In this document: positions 9,501 to 21,500 of the stretch, one piece after another | Layout of the letters: every line of letters starts with the position of its first letter | Position numbering within the stretch: the stretch's first letter is position 1 | Source of the DNA: Saccoglossus kowalevskii | Lineage: Eukaryota; Hemichordata; Enteropneusta; Harrimaniidae | Assembly (NCBI RefSeq): GCF_000003605.2 | Contig: NW_003145787.1 | Location: 195,770 to 221,355, forward strand | Reading direction: 5' to 3' | Length of the DNA: 25,586 bases | Notes under the pieces: model-generated | Seen by the model: the letters and a program-made list of their open reading frames with translations, nothing else | Databases searched by the model: none | Told to the model about the DNA's origin: nothing | Made by a program: the position numbers and the translations under genes

Positions 9501-12500
9501 CCTACCCCCACTGAAACTTAATTGATAAATATTGGTCATGGCATCAGCCTACATTCACCATTAAATACAAATTGATAATCGGACAGTAGTATTGCATAGC
9601 AGTTGGTTGTCGGGAGGGTGTAAAAAGATTTTACAAATGCACCTCATTTGACGCACAGATTTACACTCAAACCAAACCATTTTTCTGTTTGTTTTTTTTT
9701 CCTTTTTCGATTATTTCTGTCCATGATTGGATAGAAAAATATACGAACTACAAATACTCCAAGATTTTTTTGACTTCATTAAAAAATAAAATCGTTTTTG
9801 TAGGATGGAAACTTTTTGAGGTCAAAACCCCCCACCCCCAAACTAAAGGAAATAAGTTTTTTATCCGACATCGATCTTTTGACGTCGTCCCTTACTGATA
9901 TTGTGTATAAATTTAAGTCATTAACCAATGTCACTTGCAAACACCTTGTATTTATTTTTAGCATTGTAGGAACGCCGTTTTATCTGATGAATTACATAAG
10001 AGGACGTATCTTCAAAGAGTTGGCTCTACCTGGCATGAGCAATTCAGAAAGGCAGGATATTTTTACTGCAATGTGTGAAACGCTTATCAAGATACATAAG
10101 GCTGATGTTAAGAAAATAGGACTGCAAGATTTTGGCAAACACGGTATGTATTTATAGTCTTTGAAATTACTACCCAAGATGAGTAAGTTTGTAGTTGTGC
10201 TGGTCTAAAAAAAATCTTTTCATATTTGACTTCAATTAAAAATTCAAATATGTGATTTGACTAAATAATCTTATTGAAAGAAGTTGTAAGCTATTTTTCT
10301 CTGATAACTGATACAAAAATTGTAAAACAGAATGAAAAAATTAAATAATAATACAGGTTTTACAGTATAGTACTGAAGAAACACAAATCATTTGGAACCT
10401 TGTCTATTTCTGCTACATAGGGCTGATGAAATTTGACAATTATGAGAAATTAAAAATTTTTATTTTGTTTCTGTAATCTTGCAGTGTATGATTGTTTCTG
10501 ATATGTAAAAGTGTGTAATTTGTCATACATTTATTAGGTGGGTGGATGCAATGAATTCACATTTACAGCACAAATAATTCAAGTTACTGTTGAAATATAC
10601 TGTATTGGCATAAGGGGAGCTCATACTGTCCCATCTAAGCTGCACTACACAAGAAAAAACAGTGAACATAACAATACACACTCTGCATGGTGACACGGTG
10701 AGCACCCAGACATGAAACGGTGGAATAAACACAAAGTGAAATAAATATCTAACAGGAATTACAGCTTGTAAAAAAATCCATTGTTTAAAAACACCTATTC
10801 CACCCGCCCTAAATAATTTTGCTAGAATTAGTAAATACATACGAAGTACATACTGAACTATCCAAGATGACTACAAACTGCGTCGCATGGACTTATGTGC
10901 GAACAAGCGAGGCTCATGTCCTAAAATATGATTAATGCAATAAACATATAACAATTTAATTATATTAATTATTTTGATTAATGTGGGACAAGAAATTAAT
11001 TTTTTTTTAATTTGCTTAAAAAAACAAAGCACATTCTCCAATTGGCACCAAAATATGGTCAACCTGTTCCCTGGCAAAATACAGAGATCAAAGCCACTGG
11101 CAAAGAATTCATCCCACATTGTGTTCAATACAGATTCTATGCACTGTGTATATTGAATGTGTGTAAAAGACAACATATTGCATACAAGGGTGCTTTATAT
11201 AAACTCTGATAGTATCAATAGGTACCCTCAATCATTCATTTGAACATGTCATAAACTACAGTATCCTACCGAGGCCAAAAAAAACAATGTTGTGCTTCTA
11301 GTTCCAGATAAAATTGAAAAATTATGCTTTGCAGAGTGGAGCTGTTCATATTACTGATTTTCTATTGTCCATCGTTTTAAACTATACATACAGCTGTATG
11401 GATGTCATACACACCACCCATGTGCCTTGAATTGGTTCTCAGTCAGATTTGTTCATTTTGTGAAGAAACCATCAATTTTCTGATTTTACAGAATATTTTT
11501 GTCATTTTGGACTTATTCTTGAAAATGACTAGCCTAATTGCTTTAATATTATATTCGTAGACATTTTAAGTGGACTTCTAATGCTGCATACTGTAAAACC
11601 ATTTATTTTCACTGACATTTAATTTCACTATTTTGATGTTTCGAGCATATTCACTGTGTTTTAATTTCACAAATTTGTCAAGAAAACTATGAGTTTTATT
11701 ATTTTACATGTCCACGTAGATTTATTAATTTAGTGGATTTTTCTTATCAGCAAAAATAGCCAGAAATTAAAACCCAATGAATAATTAATACATCTACAGT
11801 ATTCAATGCATGATTCCCATACACAGTTTATATTTTTGTATATACTGTAGGAAGTTACATCTTACGACAGACTTCGAGATGGAGTAAGCAATACAATTCC
11901 AGTAAGACCCGTCAGATAGCATCGATGGACAAGCTGATAGACTGGTTGCCAAAACATGCACCACAGAATGACAAAACAACTGTAACACACGGAGACTTCA
12001 GGTATGGGATTATATCAATATCAAATGCCCAAAATCTGTTTTATATGAACACAAAATGTTCTATATTCAGAACTGTATTATACAAGAGTTCTTTCTAAGC
12101 TTCCTTTGATTTGAAACTTGATGTTAATTTGAATTTTTCAAACGCTTTTTATTGTTCGATACCATTTTTGTTGTGTGTCCATCAAAACAGCCTATCCTGT
12201 TTCAAAACCTTTGTGGGCGCCATTTGGTTATAGTTATGCATACACAGAATAGTGTTAATGTTTTGAAAAATCATAAAAAAACTGAGAATTTACTTTGAGT
12301 GCTAATTTTTTTTATTTTCCCTGTTCAATTTAGAATACAACCACACACAGTGTGGATATTCAGAAATTTTATTAAGAGAAAAAAAAATATGAATCATTAA
12401 ATGTGTATTTAACTGGAAATTAGTTTGAAACATCAGTTTCCTATTTAATTTAAAACCACTGCAATAAACACACAAATGTTAAGGTTGTGAAAAAATGTAT

Positions 12501-15500
12501 TATTTGATGCAGATTGGATAACATGATATTTCACCCAACGGAACCTGTTGTTTTAGCAGTATTAGATTGGGAATTATCAACATTGGGTGATCCACTATCT
12601 GATGTTGCTTATTGGTGTATAGCACATTATCTAAAACCAGATAATATGATAATTAAAGGTAAGTCTCAATTTTGATTCTGGCGTGTGCATACCACAATGA
12701 GAAATGTCTTAATGTCTTAGCACAAGTATTTGTAATTAAATACATATTTAGTTATCTTTTCCACATACTTTTTCACTTTATTGATTTTTTTCTGGCGAAT
12801 CTTTCGAAAACATAGCATATTCTTTATTTTGCCAATTGTTAGTATTTTTTTTAGAATTCCACAGCAAATTTGTATGAAAAATGTGTCGTAGCTGACTCAT
12901 TCATAATAATTACGCAAACATAAACATACCATACATCAAATTAAATTTTACTATAATATAATAAACTCTGGGCAGCGGACTTCGATCGCATTATTCACGT
13001 ACATTTCGACTGAACTCTAATAACCACGCGTTTGAATTACGTGCGGCACTGGGCAATGACATCCAGAGTTCATGCACTGATATTTAAGTTCGGGCCACCC
13101 AGCTTGACGCAAATCAATATAGTTACTTGTCATTTGTTCGAAAAATCTTTCAACTCTCACAAATACCATGGACGCGAAGAGTTAACTGAGGGTTAAATGA
13201 AAGGGGACGTCTTTCTTGGACAAAAAACACATCAGTACAAGATTATGTGTGCAAGGTTAGATTTATAGAAGGTACATAACCGCTTAAACTCTGTGTTTTT
13301 TACCGAATCCGGTTTAATGAAAATGTGACACGAGGTCAATCACCCGACCAATCAAAAATGTCAATTTACGCACCATAGGGCGATTCACTTATTTGACGTA
13401 ATAGAATAATGGCAGGCAGATTGTCGATGCAACCCTGTAGACCAGCGACGAAAAAGCCCTGTACTAATCTATAATCGATGTGCTGACTGATGGATATTTA
13501 TTGACTAAGTAATAATCTTGCCCAACATCTGTAGTGTCGTGGGGGAAAGATTTTTTTCACGTCAAATCTTTACCGAACCTAAACTGCTTGCTAACTGAAA
13601 GGCTGTGATGACGGAGATCATCTGCGATTGCGGCAACTCCAAGTACTGATAACATAAAATTATATGTATATTTTTAATGTCTTCATGCAATATATTCTGA
13701 GTTTTCCACGAATTAATAGGATACAATTTTAAACATGTTTTTGAACGCCGCGAATTAAAAGGATACATTTAAAAATTAGCGTTCGAAAATAAAATCGGTG
13801 CGCAACTAATAGAGACCGCGAGTTAATTGAGTTTTTACGGTATATATGTGTAAATGTATTGTACCATCCGGCAACACGGGTGAGTACTGATGTACTGGAC
13901 TGATGCCAAAAATAACAAATAAAAAAATGTATTGGTTTTATTTTGACAAATTAGGCCACCCACCAGCTGTTTTAGATTGTGGAGAACACAGACTTCCTAT
14001 TTTTATTGCAAAATGTTCCTCACTAATGTATTGCCTGATTCAGTTGAAAATTTGCATACAAGTATGTGCTATACTCCTAATTATCTATGTTGTGATATTT
14101 TATGATTAGAACAAATTGATGAAACCTGTATGAAATCGCACTTGAACAACAGTTTCTTTGAGATGAACTGGATGATTTCTCTGAGATGGCTTGCAAGATT
14201 TTTTTACAAAATTAATACAAAGATTCTACATACTGGATTTTGGTTACACACACATTTTTTGTGATTTAACTGATTATACTCAGCCTATTAAATTTACATT
14301 GCCAGCAATGGCTGATAGCATCACAGCACTATTTACCAGAACGTACACCCACACTACTAGATTTCTGCTAGTGGTTTTGCATTATATACAGAGCTGGATC
14401 TGAGCATTGTCAATGCTTGTTTAGAATTTGTGTTAAATTTTGACAATATAGCCAACAATACATTTCTTGATTAAAAATTTTGAAAAAAATATGGATGTAA
14501 GCTTGACTTCGGGATGACATGTATATCTAATGAGTAAATTTTGTATTGCAATATTTTCAGTTTAACAACAAATACTGTTTGAGAACATATATTTTTGACA
14601 GAAAATAATCTGACAACAAAAAATTCTTCTTCATGTAGGTTTATATGGACTTGACTTTAAAAGTTTAGGCATCCCCACAGATAAAGAAATGGTGGAGCAA
14701 TACTGCCAGACTGCTGGTATCCCTGGAATAGAAAATTATGATTTCTATATGGCGTTTAGTTTCTTTCGTATAGCAGCTATTTTGCAAGGAGTTTATAAAA
14801 GATCTTTACAAGGTAAATCTTTTTAAATACTAATTTCTTCTCCAATCCACAATTCAATTGTGATGTAAACAGCAACTTTGAAAACCATTTATTTTCATTA
14901 AAATATTCATTTTGTGCTCAGATATATAAACTATGGTAATATTCACATATCAGTAAGTGATTTTGGACATCAGGGCAGCAAGTTTCTTCTTGACTTCACC
15001 AAGTATGTGCTCGATCTGTTAAACGAATGCAGATTTTCACCAATAACTTAACAAATTTATGTACCAGACTAATATTGTACATTATTTAAGAAAGATTAAA
15101 GAAAAATGACTTAAGTCATCTTTAGATAAAAGAAAATTTTAAGTCACCAACATGGCAACACAGACAAGCTATACTTTATATGTCACTTCTCATTTCATTA
15201 AAGGCAAAGCTTAATACTTAATACTTCTCCAACCCACAACTCAATAATGATGTAAAAATGAAACATTTAAAAGATTACCTTGTTTGTATAATATTTATTT
15301 CATTTCAAAATTATGAAAAGAACATACAAACAATTATTTTGTTCTAAAATTGCTGGAGGGAAAGATATAAAAATGTGTGTGATTTTTTTTTCTTGCTTTG
15401 CCTTTAATGAAATGACTACACAAGTAAATGCAAACTTGCCAAAAAAAATGTATCAAAATTTGTTTTTAATTATAGCTCACTTTACGAATCTGAATTCTTT

Positions 15501-18500
15501 ATACAGACTGAGGGTTTGTCTCTTCTATAAAAGAGGTGGAGGAAACCATTGTTAACATAATGCTGTTAATTAGATGTACAATGAACGACTTTCAGCATTT
15601 TATTTTTGGTATTCTAATAAAAACTGTTTTCGTAATGGTTTAAAACTCAGTACATGAAGTGTAGTTAAATGTCAAACATAAATTGGAACTAATCTGCATC
15701 TTAAAATTAGCTAATTTCCATAAAATTAATTACATACATGTTGTTGAAATTGTTGCACAGATGTGTTTACATGGGACATGGGACAACCACATGTCAATAT
15801 TCACCTATTGGATAAACCATGAAAACATGTCATGAAACAAAATACAATTTTTTTTAATGAGAATGTTAGTAATACATTTTTATGAACAAAATTAATGACA
15901 CCATAAAATGAAACTACACTGACCTTGTTTGATTCTTGCTTTTTTGTGAGATTTTAATGTACCAGTGATTGAACTATGAATGTGCTATTTTAAAGACAAT
16001 CGTTTTCTAAAGGTGCTGATTAAAATTGATACTTTGTTTGTATTGTTTTTGTGTAGTTGAAAATCAATTTCGGAATTATTTAATTTTCAGTCTGTTTATA
16101 GTGTATTATTATTTGTAGTAGTTTGTTCAAAATTGTTTTAAATTTTACATAGGTGTAGTTGAATATCTGTGTTATCATTAATAGGACAATCATCATCACA
16201 GACTGGCCAGATTGTTGGTGCCTATGCTGAAGATATGGCCGACACCGCTTGGTCATTTGCTGAGAAGTATAATAAAACCCTATCACAAAAACAGTCTGGT
16301 AAAATTGAAAATCAGCCCGGGAATCGGAGTTATTCCACATGGACAATCAATGGGCACCACACAGGACAAAGACATTACTCCACACAAAGCAAAGATAACA
16401 GCACTACTTATGGTAAAATAACTTTACTTTACTTTTGTACACTTTCTGTTGCTGTCCAGTGTTTGAAAACACTTGTCTTGTTATTATCGTGTACTATTAA
16501 AAAAAAGTACTTTTTATAATCGCAAACACTTTTCTCATTATGTTTTATGGAATTAATATGCATTTATACATGTACTGTAATTTTTTTCCCCTTGAAACTT
16601 ATTTACAAAAGTGGAAATCACATACCCCAACCCTAGATCATCAACACGAGTATATAAGGAAATTTACCTCCCTGAAAACACAAAACAAATACAGGGCACC
16701 AATCGAAAATCCCAATCAAAAAAGAACAAGACAATTAACTGGCGAGTACATACGTGAGAGAAAGATAAATGGACCCTGTGGTATAAATGAAGTGATCTCA
16801 GAGTGAGCACATCTTGATTCCCATATGACACCTGCCATATATCTCCTCAAGACGGGAAGGCGCATGTGCGGGAATTGAGTCCCAAGCGACGATAACAACA
16901 CACGCTAAAAACGCAAAGGCTCATAGGTAGACGCTTGTTTGTAAACAGTGACACGCTATGGCCATCTGACGCATGTGCAGGTGACGACTCCCCAGCTTTA
17001 ATAAGTCATAATGAAATGGGTTCAGCAGATGAGTGACATTGATGTCATCTGCGTAACACTATTATTGCATTTAACCACAAGCTCAATGTTTTCACCTAGA
17101 AAAAAGCTTTTTGAATTGTTTGCAACTCCACAAGTCTTCTCTTTTCTTAGGCCTACTTCCTGTTTTGGAATCAGCTCTCCCAGACCATGTTCAAGATCTA
17201 CATTCCAGAGTAAAAGCATTTATAAATAAAAATATATATCCAATTGAGAAAGATATAGTTAAACATCAGATGTCTGCTGATAGGTGGTCACCACATCCAC
17301 TTGTTGAGAAATTGAAGGTATGCCTAACGATGCATGCATGCATTGGAAAGCCTCGGATTAACTCGCAACATAATCCTTCTCCGGTTATTTGTGGAGATAA
17401 GTACAAATTAAAAAAGTCTATGTATAGTCGCATGCACACTCTCTTCGGTCTAAAAATTACAGTATTTACTGGTACAAAAGCTTAGTAGAATGTTATTTTA
17501 GTTGTGGCTTATGATTTCTACTGAGATGTATCATTCAGAAAATAGGTTTGTTGGCAAGATAAATTATTTGAAAACAATGTGTTTTAAAAACACAAAAGAA
17601 AATTTGTTAAATGGTTAAGTAGTTATAGCTCTTGCGATGCAAACTAATATGGCTCCATGTATAGTACATGATTATTAACAAAAAGATCAAACCACAGACT
17701 TGATGAAAAGTTAAGCACTGACAAACACAGTTTATTACAAAGACGATAAATTCAAATGGCCAAGACAATTAAAATAATTTGGACGCAGCGTACGTTTGGG
17801 CAGTTTTCAGAACATTAAGTATTACTACTATTTGAAGTCGAAACAGTAATATAGAATATAGTGTGTCACACTGTAATCGTCTTCAAACTAGAAATTTATC
17901 GGCAAGTCTTAAATTTGCTTTCAATTAGCAATTTGTGTTTAGATGTTATTTTGCATAAGTAATGTTTGTTTTGAAAATGTACTGTAAATATATTAAACTA
18001 AAATGGCATCATCCATAGTAAATTAAAATAGTAATATTAAAAAATTTCTATTATTTCTATTTGTTTTATTTTGATTAAAGTATTCCACACTATGGTTACA
18101 TTTCTATTTTTTTATAGGAGAAGGCAAAATCAGAGAATTTATGGAATCTGTTTTTACCAAGAGAAACTGACCCAGATGTAAAATATGGTGCGGGCTTATC
18201 TAATTTGGAATATGCTTACCTTTGTGAAAGTATGGGGAAGTCCATGATAGCTCCTGAGGTGTTTAACTGTTCAGCACCAGATACTGGTAATATGGAGGTG
18301 CTGGTGAAGTATGGAACAAATACCCAAAAACAAGAATGGCTAATTCCCTTATTGGATGGGAAAATAAGATCATGTTTTGCTATGACAGAACCTGAGGTGA
18401 AGCTTTAATGGAATCAGATCAATTTGTCAAATAGTAAAAAAATGTTTATACTCAATATTATTACATAGATCCTTCCACAATGCTTTCCTTGTGTATATAT

Positions 18501-21500
18501 CGATTGAATTACAAATAAAGTCCATGGAACTTATGATTGTTCAAGCTCTATTCAGACAAATCAACAAACAATTTTTGAGATAAAGAGCTGTTTACAAAAT
18601 AAATTTCATGAATCATGTTTCCGTCGTTAATTGGTTTCTAGGGTGATGATTATTCCAATTTCCAATACAGATAAAATTGTGTGTTTTTTTTTGCACAATA
18701 CTATCATTATAAACTTCATGTCACAGCAACATTTGTAACGCATACTAGATGTAGGACCTGCACCATCTGACCTGTGGTGAAAACTTTATTATGAAAGTTT
18801 GGGTAGAATTTGAATATTAATACCATTCGGTTACCGACAATTAAAAAAAATGGGTCACTGGACGTTTCGAACAAAAAAGAATCCATTGGTCCCTTTGGTG
18901 AATTATTTTTTTTTCACATCAAGATTTTGGTAGTGGCATGGTATGAGAAGTTGGCCAATATTATTGGCATGACATTTTTAAATCGTTTCATATAAACTAT
19001 ATGTTTTTCACTAGGGTTATGTTGTGATATTAGTTTACCATTATATACAATGCGATGTTGTATTCCATAATACATTTGCGCAATGACGTACCTAGTTATG
19101 CAAAATCTGAATTCAAATTGAATTACTTTAACTTCGAATATTCTTGAATTACAGGTTGCGTCATCAGATGCCTCTAATATCAGATCGTCTATCATACAAG
19201 AAGGAGGAGAATACATCCTGAATGGGAGGAAGTGGTGGACGTCTGGAGCTATGGATCCAAGGTGTAAATTATGTATATTTATGGGAAAGACCGACACATC
19301 AGCAGCTCGACATCAGCAACAATCAATGATTCTTGTTCCCATGGAATCACCAGGTGTGTACACGAGTTGTATTAATTGCAGTGAATGCGATTTTACTGTG
19401 TCATGGATATGTGTAAAAGTATTTGCATCATTACAATTGAATAACAAATGATGTGTGTAACGCACTCAATTCATGATGTACTTTTATTTGTAGAATGGCC
19501 ATGCCTTATTCATAAATTTGTTTCGAGAATATTTGACCACAGAATGATACAGAAATTGCTTTCCATATGAGCCAGAGGTTTTGTGCACTATAAGCTTCAG
19601 TGCTTGGATACATACATTACTTTATTAGTATGTATTATACCATTGTTAAGTTTGTCAATATGAGTTTATTGTTAAAAGCTTAACTAGAATATCTTTATCT
19701 TTTCTTACAATCAAGGTATTACAAAAATTCGTCCTTTATCTGTTTTTGGATTTGATGATGCCCCTGCTGGCCATGCAGAAATTGTTTTTGAAAATGTCCG
19801 AGTGCCAGCTACCAATTTGTTATTAGGCGAAGGCAGAGGATTCGAAATTGCTCAAGTAAGCACAATTATAATTGACTATTGTGTGCATATTTACTGGTTG
19901 TGTGTAGAAATATATTATCAGTTTCAATTAAACTCATTTTCATTTCATTACTGTTTACCTTCCAGAATATGTATTATCAAAAAATAGTGAAATTTACATA
20001 TTTGTGGAAGGCTAATAATCACTCATCGATTTTCTGATTTCAGGGGCGTCTTGGGCCAGGTCGTATACATCATTGCATGAGGCTCATTGGGTATGCAGAA
20101 AGATCGCTAGAACTGATGATAAAGAGGGTTAGTGCATAAGGCTAGATTGTTTTCGACACAAGTACACATGATTGTGGTTCTATAGCATTCTCAGTTGTAA
20201 AATATCAAACCTAATATTGTATTGTTAATGTCATAATTAAGAGTTCGCAGAATAAAATCATTCTGCATTGCATATTTAGTTATACAACAATAATTACTGA
20301 AAGGGTATAATGTTACCTGAACTCATTTATTAATAGAGCTGGTTGACATTTTTGGCGTCTCTGACTGAATTAATCCCTCACGTTTGATTTGTGAATAATA
20401 CTTGCTCATGACATTTTTGTATCAGTATGACATAGTATACACGTTCTTAGGTCGTGTAACTAGTATTATTATTATTGTATGCATAATTACACATACTGGG
20501 AATTTTTCAATTGTCTTTGATTATTTCATTTTGTAGGTGAAGGACAGAGTCGCATTTGGCAAACCATTGGTAGAACAAGGTACAATCCAAGCTGATATCG
20601 CTGAATCTAGAATGGATATTGAGCAAGCAAGGCTGTTAACTCTTAAAGCAGCTCATATGATGGATACCGTTGGAAACAAGGTATGATAAAATGCAAAAAA
20701 ATCGTTTTGAATCTCATTGTCTGTTGGATGAATTGTATATATGGTTTACCAAGCTTCGTAATCGGTCACATGGTATGAACACATTATTCTGTTCTTTCTT
20801 TTGCATTAGATTTACTAAAAACGTGAACGTGATTTTATCTCAACAAATGTCGTCATATAGGCACTACACAATGTACAATTAAGAACGCCACTGTTTATTC
20901 ATGCACGTCATCATTTTGTAGGGTACCATTCGAAATAACAAAATAACCAACATTACCCGACATGCATGGTTTCTGCATAATTACTGAAAAAGCATTATCT
21001 TGCAATAAATGGAACCCATTAAGTGAAAACACAATCAAGCATTCCTATATTGTTGGAAATATATCACTGAGATATTATTTAAAGGTCTTGGATTCTCAAA
21101 TCAAATGATTTACTAAAATGGGCGACAAACATAGGTCAAACTCTTTGAAAGTTTCATTTAATACTTCTATGACGATGACGATGAACAAATTATTAGGATA
21201 GGGGAATCATTTGGATTAGATTCAGTATGGGAGGCTTGTGTCAGACTAGCCATTGCCTATTGTGTTTTTAATTTATTTGTTCGTTATTTATTTATTACTA
21301 AACCTTGTATTCTTAATTTATGATAGCACTTTTTTGTCAACATTTAATATTTAAAGGTTGCAGCACCAGAGATTGCAATGATTAAAGTGGTAGCTCCTCG
21401 TATGGCGCAGCGAGTGATTGATAGATCTATGCAAGCACATGGAGGTGGTGGACTCAATCATGATTTTCCCTTGGCAATATTCTTTGCATGGGCTCGCATA

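Noticed and set aside
10523-11176. Two minus-strand open frames in intron 6 as a nested gene
   Set aside because: They have no recognisable domain and no adjoining exons.
18914-19297. 127-codon minus-strand open frame
   Set aside because: It runs antisense through exon 13 of ACAD10 and shows no motif of its own.
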